Of a stretch of 15,769 nt of DNA, positions 1 through 6,672 are shown one piece after another. Made by a program: the position numbers and the translations under genes. Positions within the stretch are counted from its first letter, which is position 1. Every line of letters starts with the position of its first letter. The notes under the pieces are model-generated. The model was not told where the DNA came from and searched no databases. It was given only the letters and a program-made list of their open reading frames with translations. The DNA is from Burkholderiales bacterium (GTDB taxonomy: Bacteria; Pseudomonadota; Gammaproteobacteria; Burkholderiales; Burkholderiaceae_D): positions 1 through 15,769 of the forward strand of contig SYFN01000273.1 in the NCBI GenBank assembly GCA_005800405.1. The letters are read 5' to 3'.

Positions 1-196
1 ACATTGCGTTGGTCGAAGCCGCCTTGGGGAAAGCGGCTTGGATCAAGGCAAAAGCAGGGAAATCCTTATGAGTTTTGGGGGTATTTCGGGGGGCAAGCGC
101 ACCCAAATCACGCCCGAATAGGGCGCAACTTGTAGTGCGCATGAAAATGCACACTGGGTTGCTTGGCTTCAGAATCACGTTGCTGTGAACCGACAT
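1..196 (-). CDS. Possible 5' part of a leftward gene, function unknown
   Basis: A minus-strand frame is open from a stop at 293-295 to the window edge. The ATG at 196 has a GGGA motif seven bases upstream, which makes it the best start, and gives at least 65 codons. The peptide begins MSVHSNVILK and I recognise no family in it; it has no clear signal peptide. What favours a gene is the predicted Crp-dependent promoter (312-354) firing in this direction about 110 bases upstream. Against it, the plus strand also has a short open tail here (3-71), and codon choice is not convincing on either strand. Confidence is low because most of the putative gene lies outside the window. Confidence 0.25.
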   Translation of the reverse strand, partial: MSVHSNVILKPSNPVCIFMRTTSCALFGRDLGALAPRNTPKTHKDFPAFALIQAAFPKAASTNAM

Positions 197-311
197 TTCA
201 ATGTCCCGAGTTGTATTTCTATATATAAAACTTGCTGCAACTGTTTTGACTAGCCCATTCGATGAGGGATATCCCAAGATTTTCAGGCCGCATTATCTCG
301 CATTAATGGCA

Positions 312-354
312 AGTTTAGATGCTTTTCGGCAATACGTTTGTGAAGGGCATCACA
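312..354 (-). promoter_or_regulatory. Crp box with class II-spaced -10, firing leftward
   Basis: Positions 339-354 read TGTGA-AGGGCA-TCACA, a perfect match to both half-sites of the Crp consensus. On the minus strand the hexamer TAAACT (317 down to 312) matches TATAAT at four of six positions. It places the box centre 41.5 bases upstream of a predicted start near 305, the class II activation geometry. No comparable hexamer sits at the matching distance on the plus strand. The box lies four bases beyond the end of the TPR/barrel gene, so it should drive something to the left of the window. The box is seen directly; its function is inferred. Confidence 0.6.
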
Positions 355-357
355 TTT

Positions 358-1791
358 TCAGAAATACCTATAAACCAGTCCGACCTGGAATTGATTTATT
401 TGCAAAGTTGATAATCCAATATTCGAGCGATCGCGAATATTTTCAAATTCGATAACGATTGCCCATGGATTGCGTGGATTTTCCCCGGGTACCCACACAG
501 CGTCGAGTTTCTGACCAAAACGATGGACCCAGCGCCTATCTCCATTGGCCAGCAAGGGGTTGTAGCCTTCCACGTCGCGCGCGTAGGCATAGAAGGCCGC
601 GGCGCCGACCTGGAGACTGGGCATTACCTGCCAGCGACCGAAGCCAATGGTTTCGGATCGGAAGGTGTTGCCGCCGGGACGTTGGTTTGTCGGCGAGTCA
701 AAGCCGATACGCTGCTGCCCCCCGTATTGAACGCTTCCTTTTGCGCATTCGCCGCTGATGCCCAGCCAAGGGATTTTGGCGTCATGCGTACTTTCGCTCG
801 AAAAAAATCGTTGTTCGTAATCGATACGGGTGGTGACCTGGCAGGACCGGACGGGTAAGCGCAGCCCACCGGTCAGCTGGACGATGCTGACATCTCTCTC
901 GGGATAGACCAGGTTGCGCCCCGAAACACTGGCGAGCAGGGTCGCGCCCTCGGAGCCCAGCCATGGCGCCGGTTCATACCGGGTAACGCTACCAATCGCA
1001 TCGCGCTGATTCTGATCGGTTGCATCGCCATAGTCACGATGACGCAGCGATGCGTAGACCTGGCTGTAGGCGTTGCGGTCGTGATCAAAACGTCGGTTGG
1101 CGGTGCCGCGAAATTCATTAAACACATCAGAGCGCGGGCGGTAGCTTGGATCGAGCATCAATGACACCGTCGTCCCCGCAAGATTGAGCTGCAGAGAGGA
1201 TACGGCGAGCCCGAAATTGGCGTTGTTGGTGCTACCGCTGAAAGCGCCAAACTCTGTCTGCCACCCCTTGGTTATTCTGGAACGCGCTGCTTTCTGCCGA
1301 ACCTCGGCGATCTCGGCTCGCAGTTGCTGGGGTGGGTTGAAGTTTTCTTCGATGTGCTTGAGTATGCCGTCGGCCACTTCGATCTCGCCAAGTCTGAAGT
1401 GGGCGATTGCCAGATCCAGCCAGGCACCTGCGAAGCTGGGTTGCACCAGTACCGCTCGTTCGAGCGCATTGACCGCTGTCGCGTTCTCGCCTGCGGCGAG
1501 TGCAATGGTTCCTAACAAATAGTCATATTCAGGATCGTTGTCGTGCTCCGCCTCTTGCGCAGCAACCAGCTCAAGCGCTTGCGCTGGCTTACCTGCATCA
1601 ATGAGCGCTTGCGCCTTGGCCCGCAGTGCATTGATGGGTTCGACGAGGCCTGGGGTCTTCGCTGAGGCGGGCGTCTGCTCGGAGCTGGGCCTTGCAGTCT
1701 GACAGCGCGCCTTCAATGGCATGAGTGACATGGCTGCCAAAGCCAATGCCGCCGCTGCAAGTCCCAAACGGTTTCGCTGTGAGATGATCAT
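358..1791 (-). CDS. TPR plus outer-membrane beta-barrel protein, Slam (DUF560)-like
   Basis: This is a predicted outer-membrane protein of 477 residues. From the ATG at 1791 it opens with a signal peptide (basic start, then an Ala/Leu-rich core). The frame continues to an ATG at 1839, but that adds 16 Pro-rich residues before the signal peptide, so I prefer 1791; neither start has a good ribosome site. Residues about 50-165 carry helical TPR repeats (for example YDYLLGTIALAAGENATAV and AWLDLAIAHFRLGEIEVA). The remaining 300 or so residues alternate like barrel strands and end in YRYF, with the terminal Phe typical of outer-membrane barrels. Order and length fit the Slam family, which moves lipoproteins and some soluble proteins across the outer membrane. 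It follows the fecR-domain gene as its operon partner. The TPR-barrel layout is firm; assignment to Slam rather than another TPR-porin family is probable only. Confidence 0.7.
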   Translation of the reverse strand: MIISQRNRLGLAAAALALAAMSLMPLKARCQTARPSSEQTPASAKTPGLVEPINALRAKAQALIDAGKPAQALELVAAQEAEHDNDPEYDYLLGTIALAAGENATAVNALERAVLVQPSFAGAWLDLAIAHFRLGEIEVADGILKHIEENFNPPQQLRAEIAEVRQKAARSRITKGWQTEFGAFSGSTNNANFGLAVSSLQLNLAGTTVSLMLDPSYRPRSDVFNEFRGTANRRFDHDRNAYSQVYASLRHRDYGDATDQNQRDAIGSVTRYEPAPWLGSEGATLLASVSGRNLVYPERDVSIVQLTGGLRLPVRSCQVTTRIDYEQRFFSSESTHDAKIPWLGISGECAKGSVQYGGQQRIGFDSPTNQRPGGNTFRSETIGFGRWQVMPSLQVGAAAFYAYARDVEGYNPLLANGDRRWVHRFGQKLDAVWVPGENPRNPWAIVIEFENIRDRSNIGLSTLQINQFQVGLVYRYF

Positions 1792-1853
1792 GCTCAGCGG
1801 CGCACATGGATTTCCGGGTTCGACCGCTGGTTGCTGCATTACTGACTGATTCG

Positions 1854-3050
1854 TTAGCGTTCCCAGCGCAGGATCCCGTAGGCCTTCAGGTCGTTGTTGA
1901 TGTTCTTGAAGTAAATGTAGGCAGCTTCTTGGCCATTGCTGTTAAGGGCGCCTGACAGCGCGACATTAGACTCGCTACGGTCTGCTGCCATGCGCCCATT
2001 GTCCTTAATGCTGCCTTTGCTGTGCATGAAATAATCTCTGCCGTCGAACTCCCATACGAAGTTGGTGGCGTATTTCATTTTGTCGAAATTGACCGAGAAG
2101 CTGCCAGCCGAGACGCTGGCAGGCTCATAGACACCACTGTTGTGACGGCCGTAGGCCTCACTTTCCTGCAGCTGGAATAGAACAAAGCCCGTGGTAGGCA
2201 AACTCCCTGTCTCTATGGTTCTAAACAGAACGAGCGCATCGTTGTGACCCACGGTTTCATAGCCTGCCGGCGCGGTGGCGCGCCCAGACCAGCGGCCCCA
2301 CATCAGATTCGTGCTGCCGCTCATGCCCTCGGGCAGTCCGGCCGTTTTTGCGGTGTCGCCACCGACATTGACTTTGGGTTCTTCGGGACGCGGCAATTCA
2401 AACGGCAGGCGGCCATTCGGCGGAGTGACGAGCGTGGGCGCGCTGGTGCCCTTGACCTCGAGATAAATGCCACTGAGCGACCCCACCAGTTCGCGCGCGT
2501 TGGTATCACCGCAAGAGCCCAGCGCCGCCCGCGCGCAGCTCTCGGAAAAGGGCGAAATCACGATGGCGCCCTGCTGAACCGCCACGCGCGTCAGAGCACT
2601 TTTTGCCTGCACCAGAAAATCAGTACCACGGATGCCGATCGCGGCGACCGGCGTGTTAAGCCGGAAGTTTTCCTTGGCAGCCTGACCGGCTTTGCCGGTG
2701 ATCAGACGAGCCACTCCTTGCGTGAGGTTGAACCGCACTTTGTTGTTGGCGGGGTCTTTCGCGTCGTACGCATACTGCTCAACCGTCAGGCTGGAGTTGG
2801 GGCGCACACTAACAAAGGCTTCGTCGACGAATCGGATGTGCACATGACCATTGGTGCCCGTGGTCACTGTCTGGCCAACACTGATCGTGTCCCCCTTTTT
2901 GATGGCATTCCCACCGGCGAGCTTGGCATCGCCAATGGCAAACAGCACCCGACCGACCGATTCGGCCGCCCCGGATACCGAGGGCAACAGCCCGCCGATA
3001 GCGAGCAATATCGCTAAGGCAGCTGACTGGATCGAGACGATGATTTTCAT
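1854..3050 (-). CDS. Secreted FecR-domain protein with C-terminal barrel-like region
   Basis: This predicted exported protein has 398 residues. The ATG at 3050 is chosen over the longer frame (to 3185) because it starts a clean signal peptide (MKIIVSIQSAALAILLAIGG) cleaved near residue 28. There is no lipobox cysteine. Residues about 32-165 form a FecR domain, with the hallmark segments GDTISVGQ, SLTVEQYAYD and IGIRGTDF. A linker holds two cysteines (172 and 180) that could pair, followed by a Pro-rich stretch. Residues about 245-398 are rich in short alternating strands and glycines (GSFSVNFDKMKYATNFVWEF, SGALNSNGQEAAYIYFK), resembling the small barrel domain of TbpB/hemophilin-type Slam cargo. 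Unlike FecR itself it has no membrane anchor and no sigma-factor partner nearby, so a signalling role is unlikely. The adjoining downstream gene is the Slam-like barrel. The FecR domain is firm; the barrel reading is my inference. Confidence 0.85.
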   Translation of the reverse strand: MKIIVSIQSAALAILLAIGGLLPSVSGAAESVGRVLFAIGDAKLAGGNAIKKGDTISVGQTVTTGTNGHVHIRFVDEAFVSVRPNSSLTVEQYAYDAKDPANNKVRFNLTQGVARLITGKAGQAAKENFRLNTPVAAIGIRGTDFLVQAKSALTRVAVQQGAIVISPFSESCARAALGSCGDTNARELVGSLSGIYLEVKGTSAPTLVTPPNGRLPFELPRPEEPKVNVGGDTAKTAGLPEGMSGSTNLMWGRWSGRATAPAGYETVGHNDALVLFRTIETGSLPTTGFVLFQLQESEAYGRHNSGVYEPASVSAGSFSVNFDKMKYATNFVWEFDGRDYFMHSKGSIKDNGRMAADRSESNVALSGALNSNGQEAAYIYFKNINNDLKAYGILRWER

Positions 3051-3503
3051 GGGTGAACAATGATCCTGTAAACGAATTCGTGTCTGACACAATGGCCGGC
3101 CAAGGCGGTTTTCGGTGGTGTTTTTCCGCGACCCGTGCATCTGATCCCAGCCAGCAGCCCCGACCCTGATTGGCAACACGCCCATTGCTTGTTAAAAAAC
3201 CCATCAATAACCCGCTTTGGGCACATCGCAATTATCTCTTGAAACCGATTTATTACTGTGATGCAGATTACACTTTCCATTATTTATCACCGATGTTGGT
3301 GATTTAGCTCGGTTATTTATAATAAATATGGCAATAATTAAATAGATAATATTTGGTTTTTGATAATTTCTGACCGTAGTTTTTAACTATTATTTAATGG
3401 ATTGTATTTCGGTGGGTGATCAAAAACTCCCCGAAATCCACGGTTTTTTGACCCGCATTGGTCACGCGCACCCAGGGAGGATGCGCCCATCACGCCATCT
3501 CGC
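3051..3503. other. 453-base intergenic region with AT-rich island
   Basis: This gap separates the cyclase stop from the fecR-domain start. Its left part (3051-3220) is the leader of the fecR-domain transcript, where I see no convincing riboswitch or ORF. The centre holds the Crp box and -10 listed separately. From about 3281 to 3415 the sequence turns strikingly AT-rich, with runs such as TTATTTATAATAAATATGG, against GC-rich genes on both sides. Such a tract could be an UP-element-like or nucleoid-protein-binding region, or acquired DNA. I see no convincing terminator for the cyclase. Confidence 0.5.
3231..3272 (-). promoter_or_regulatory. Class II Crp-type promoter for the fecR-domain/Slam-like pair
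   Basis: Positions 3257-3272 read TGTGA-TGCAGA-TTACA, nine of ten matches to the Crp half-sites. Reading leftward, the minus-strand hexamer GATAAT (3236 down to 3231) matches TATAAT at five of six positions. The box centre then lies about 40.5-41.5 bases before a start near 3223-3224, as in class II Crp promoters. That gives a leader of about 173 bases before the fecR-domain ATG at 3050. There is no matching hexamer in the opposite direction. Confidence 0.65.
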
Positions 3504-5468
3504 CTAGCCAGGCGCTTGCCTCAAGGCATAAACGCTCACGGGCTCAGATACGCCCTTGACAGCATAGGCGCCGACCCATCGCACATGCATGGGATCAATC
3601 AGCTGGGCCGTAGGCTCCCCCAGGAGAATGCTTTCGCCCACTTCACGCGTGAGGCTTTCGATACGGCTGGCGATGTTGAACGCCTGTCCTTGCGCCGACC
3701 AGGTCAGATGGGACAGCCCGCCAAACACCCCCACTGACATCGGCCCTGTATTGAGCCCAATGCACAGCTGCAGCTCACCGTACTGTCGCTCAATAGACCA
3801 CTGGGCGACTTGCGCAACGACCTGCTGCATCGCGATTGCAGCGCTGACTGCCTGCGCTGCATAGGGAGCATGCGCGACATCCATTCCTTCGCGCGTCTGT
3901 ACCGCCGGCCGCACGCGCAAAGGGGCATCGTCCGAAGTCTCGCTCGCGACACCAGGCGCGCCCCAAAGGGCGACCAATCCATCGCCGCTGTAGCGTTCGA
4001 TTGTGCCCTGATAGCGCGCCACTTCAGCCGAGAGTATTTCAAAATATTTTTGCGCAAATTCTGCAATTTGCCCGGGTGCTTTTCCCTCTGACGCGGCAGT
4101 GAAACCACGTATATCGACGATCAGCACGGTCATCGTGCGCAATTTTGTTTCGGGCCTCAGTACGGATGCTTGCTGTAGTCGCTCTACGAGCATCGACGGC
4201 AGGAACTGTCCAATACGCGTAGCAACACGCCGCATGCGCGCGCTCAGCGCGAAGTTTTCAATTAACAGATTGAACGCTGCTATGGCAATCACCATCATTG
4301 GCAACGCGGGCAGGGGTAGCCACAGTCCTTGATGCCGCAGCATCCAAGCCAATCCGCCCGCCAGCAAAATCAGCGCTGTGATCGACCATGAGATCAGCCC
4401 GTAGCGTTCACTTCTTGGCCACACCAACCACGACAGGACGATCGCCGCGGCCAAGACAAGAAAAATCGCTGAAGTTGCTGCAACGGGCTCAATGAAACGC
4501 TCATCAAGCAGGGCCGACAGCAGCTGGGCGTGTACTTCGACACCTGGAGCCACAGCAGAGAGTGGCGTGGCCACTTTGTCGCCGATACCCAGTGCGGAAC
4601 TGCCGATCAGCACAATGGTATTTTGCAGGTCCGGCAGCACGCGATCGGTCTGCAAAATCTCCGACGCTGAAAAGACGGGGAAGCCACCTGGCGCAACGCG
4701 GTAGGGCACCAACCACGCGCGATGACGATCGAGCGGCAATTGCAGCGCGCCCTCAGAGGCTGCTTCGATGCGAAGGTATCTGGCATTCGCCGTGTACTCG
4801 GCCCGAGACAAACGTGATTCGACAGCCATCAGCTGCAGGTACATGCGCAAAGCAAGCGAGCTGCTGCACGTCTGGTGAGCGCAGGCCACCGGATAGAGTC
4901 GTCGAACCTGTCCGTCTTCATCAATCAGCGGGCTGATGTGACCAATGCTTGCCTGCGGCGGTATCACGCCGGGGTCATTGGCGATGTAGCCACTTGCGGC
5001 AGGTGGGGTCTGCGACGCTGCCATGCTGATGCTACTGACCAAGCGGCCCACGCGGTTATCTGACACTGGTGCAAAGTCGAGTATCTGGCTCATCACGACT
5101 TTAGGATGATCTAGGGCTGCGCGCAGCGTCGAATCCCCTGCACGACTTTCGGGGAAAACAATGTCAAGGCCGAGCACCGCCACGTCCTGCCGCCCGGTCA
5201 ATTCATTGACCAGTCGCGCTACCGTGGCGCGCGGCCAAGGCCAGGGACCTTCACTGGCCAGGCTGCGCTCATCGATATCGACGATCACGATTCTCGCTTC
5301 TTGCGCGAGGGGTGGCGAGATACTGAGAATGGCGTCGTAAAAGTAGCGATCCAGGCTGCTGTATTGCAGATCGGGACTCACTACATAAGCCCATGCAATC
5401 AGCACTGCAGGCACAGCAGCGATTAGTCTGCTGCGCAGAGCGTGAATGAAACGTCCCGCCGAGCGCAC
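3504..5468 (-). CDS. CHASE2-domain class III adenylate/guanylate cyclase, membrane-bound
   Basis: This is a predicted inner-membrane nucleotide cyclase of 654 residues, starting at GTG 5468 because no ATG lies near the N-terminal membrane segment. Layout: membrane helix at about 14-31; extracytoplasmic CHASE2 sensor at about 38-325 (VIVDIDERSLASEGPWPWPR and GVEVHAQLLSALL are typical); three more helices at about 333-404; cytoplasmic cyclase domain from about 440. The two metal aspartates are D452 (VDIRGF) and D496 (SGDG), and the transition-state pair is N598 and R602 (NIASR). The base-selecting positions are unusual: R492 where Lys is usual, S591 where Asp or Thr is usual, and Q595 where the common GD has become GQ. 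About 25 extra residues follow LWGAPG. All catalytic residues are present, so activity is expected, but ATP versus GTP is unproven. It lies 30 bases behind the Crp gene, so cAMP production is the natural guess. Confidence 0.92.
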   Translation of the reverse strand: MRSAGRFIHALRSRLIAAVPAVLIAWAYVVSPDLQYSSLDRYFYDAILSISPPLAQEARIVIVDIDERSLASEGPWPWPRATVARLVNELTGRQDVAVLGLDIVFPESRAGDSTLRAALDHPKVVMSQILDFAPVSDNRVGRLVSSISMAASQTPPAASGYIANDPGVIPPQASIGHISPLIDEDGQVRRLYPVACAHQTCSSSLALRMYLQLMAVESRLSRAEYTANARYLRIEAASEGALQLPLDRHRAWLVPYRVAPGGFPVFSASEILQTDRVLPDLQNTIVLIGSSALGIGDKVATPLSAVAPGVEVHAQLLSALLDERFIEPVAATSAIFLVLAAAIVLSWLVWPRSERYGLISWSITALILLAGGLAWMLRHQGLWLPLPALPMMVIAIAAFNLLIENFALSARMRRVATRIGQFLPSMLVERLQQASVLRPETKLRTMTVLIVDIRGFTAASEGKAPGQIAEFAQKYFEILSAEVARYQGTIERYSGDGLVALWGAPGVASETSDDAPLRVRPAVQTREGMDVAHAPYAAQAVSAAIAMQQVVAQVAQWSIERQYGELQLCIGLNTGPMSVGVFGGLSHLTWSAQGQAFNIASRIESLTREVGESILLGEPTAQLIDPMHVRWVGAYAVKGVSEPVSVYALRQAPG

Positions 5469-5498
5469 GTTAACGTTGGATCTCGCGCACGGCGTGCG

Positions 5499-6245
5499 TT
5501 ACTGGTGCTCGCGCATGAGTTGGATCAGATCGTCCGGCTTGCGCACGATCGCGCGCCGGCCATCTTTCTCGAGAATGCACTGCTCATACAGCACATGCAG
5601 TGCGCGGGTCACGGTCTCGCGACTGGTGTTGGTCATCAAGCCGACCTGTTCATGGGTTGGCATGTTTTCAATGGTGATCAACTTGCCCGGGTCTGGCTTA
5701 GCCAACATATGAAGCAAACTGTACACGCGACAAAACGCATTCGGAATGCCCAGCAAGACCCGATATTCTGTCGCTGCACGCAATTTCAGTGCGACATGCT
5801 CTAGCATTCGCTCTGCCACAGTGGGATTACCGAAAATCAGTAGGCGTGCCGCCTGTTTGGGCAACACGCCCACGAGCGAGGGCGCGGCGGCCACCACGGT
5901 GGCTGACCGGGGCAGGCCATCAATCGAGGCCAACTCGCCAAAAAAATCACCCGGGGAAATGAAATTCAGGCCGGTTTGTCTGCCCTCGGGGGAAATGTCC
6001 ACGACCAGCAAACGACCTTCCAAAAGAAATAACAGATCGGTGTCAGTGTCACCTTTGTGGATAACGAAATCGCGTTTGCTGTAGCGCACGGGCTTCACCG
6101 CATCCGTCAGCCGGACCATCGTCTCAAGGGGGAGACCCGCCAGCAACGGCACCCGCGACAAAACCTCGACACTGACCCGTTCTGCTTGTGCTCGGGGCGG
6201 CGGCAAAGGATGCGATGAAATCCGGACTTTGAAGCTCAGTACCAT
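5499..6245 (-). CDS. Crp-type cAMP-responsive transcription regulator
   Basis: This DNA-binding regulator has 248 residues. ATG 6245 is preferred over an upstream in-frame start (6299) because GGAG lies just before it and the length then fits the family. A cNMP-binding barrel spans about 35-150; the phosphate-cassette segment GELASIDGLPRSATVV keeps the Glu (104), Arg (113) and Ser (114) that hold cAMP in E. coli Crp. A winged helix-turn-helix at about 197-229 contains SRETVTR, identical to Crp at the Arg, Glu and Arg that read TGTGA. There is no Fnr-type cysteine cluster, so oxygen sensing through an iron-sulfur cluster is unlikely. The gene is first in the leftward operon with the cyclase, and TGTGA-type boxes lie upstream of its neighbours, so it is probably the local regulator. 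It may be an extra Crp paralogue rather than the global one. Confidence 0.9.
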   Translation of the reverse strand: MVLSFKVRISSHPLPPPRAQAERVSVEVLSRVPLLAGLPLETMVRLTDAVKPVRYSKRDFVIHKGDTDTDLLFLLEGRLLVVDISPEGRQTGLNFISPGDFFGELASIDGLPRSATVVAAAPSLVGVLPKQAARLLIFGNPTVAERMLEHVALKLRAATEYRVLLGIPNAFCRVYSLLHMLAKPDPGKLITIENMPTHEQVGLMTNTSRETVTRALHVLYEQCILEKDGRRAIVRKPDDLIQLMREHQ

Positions 6246-6370
6246 GGTTCTCCGAGGCGGGGTGACCTGCCGCGCTGCCATGCACCGGAATGGTGGCACA
6301 GACGCGGGCAGCCCATGCGTTGCCTGGGTGGCTCGCTATCCGCGCAGGCAGCGCCATCGTTCCCAAAATG

Positions 6371-6384
6371 TTCCTGTGCAGGAA
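6371..6384. promoter_or_regulatory. 14-base perfect palindrome at the predicted crp transcript start
   Basis: TTCCTG-TG-CAGGAA is a perfect inverted repeat (six-base arms, two-base centre). It overlaps or adjoins the predicted start near 6385 of the leftward crp transcript, a position suited to a repressor operator. It does not match the Crp consensus. The binding protein is unknown, and a chance palindrome cannot be excluded. Confidence 0.3.
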
Positions 6385-6391
6385 TCCATGG

Positions 6392-6420
6392 AATATATGC
6401 TGTTGGTACGTTTTTGTCAG
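6392..6420 (-). promoter_or_regulatory. Sigma-70-type promoter for the crp-cyclase operon
   Basis: On the minus strand CTGACA (6420-6415, five of six to TTGACA) is followed by exactly 17 bases and TATATT (6397-6392, five of six to TATAAT). The predicted start near 6385 leaves a leader of about 140 bases before the crp ATG at 6245. It is the best promoter-like pair in the region upstream of crp. Confidence 0.55.
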
Positions 6421-6488
6421 CGATCGCGGGAGATTTCGGCAAATATTTCTCGGCGCCGGCGCCCACAATGCCCGTTCTTTGCGGAAAT

Positions 6489-6531
6489 TGTGCTGGAAAT
6501 CACATTGTCTGGGGGCATCATGGCTTAGACT
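6489..6531 (+). promoter_or_regulatory. Class II Crp-type promoter for the type I secretion operon
   Basis: Positions 6489-6504 read TGTGC-TGGAAA-TCACA, nine of ten matches to the Crp half-sites, flanked by AT-rich bases as in good sites. On the plus strand TAGACT (6526-6531, four of six to TATAAT) puts the box centre exactly 41.5 bases before a start at about 6538. That predicts a 135-base leader ahead of tolC. No equivalent hexamer exists in the crp direction, so the site appears to serve the secretion operon. Confidence 0.6.
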
Positions 6532-6539
6532 ATCAAAAG

Positions 6540-6584
6540 TTCATATATGGGTTTGGCTCGTCCACCTCGAAAAATTCATATATG
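6540..6584 (+). repeat. Direct repeat TTCATATATG, two copies 35 bases apart
   Basis: The ten-base word TTCATATATG occurs at 6540-6549 and 6575-6584, immediately after the predicted tolC transcript start. It could be a paired protein-binding site or part of a leader RNA structure. There are only two copies, so significance is limited. Confidence 0.4.
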
Positions 6585-6672
6585 CGATTTACTTCTTACT
6601 AACTTTTTATTGCGATTTGACATAACGGACCCTCCCGGAACCCTAACCCAATCATCGACTATTCATGCCGCT

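Noticed and set aside
16..39. GC-rich inverted repeat AAGCCGC...GCGGCTT
   Set aside because: It has no T-run on either side and a nine- to ten-base loop; not supportable as a terminator.
3..71. Possible C-terminal tail of a plus-strand gene (ends KAKAGKSL, stop TGA)
   Set aside because: It is only 22 codons. The composition is protein-like, but too short to support a gene or a family.
201..455. 84-codon plus-strand open frame
   Set aside because: It overlaps the 3' end of the Slam-like gene in antisense and covers the Crp box; no family features or ribosome site support it.
2244..3017. 257-codon plus-strand open frame
   Set aside because: It is antisense to the fecR-domain gene, whose signal peptide and domain are clear; the translation is low-complexity, Arg/Gly-rich and matches nothing.
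3051..3185. N-terminal extension of the FecR-domain protein
   Set aside because: It would bury the signal peptide behind 45 residues; the ATG at 3050 fits export.
5499..6245. Fnr-type oxygen sensor reading of the regulator
   Set aside because: There is no N-terminal cysteine cluster; cAMP-pocket residues and Crp-type recognition helix are present instead.
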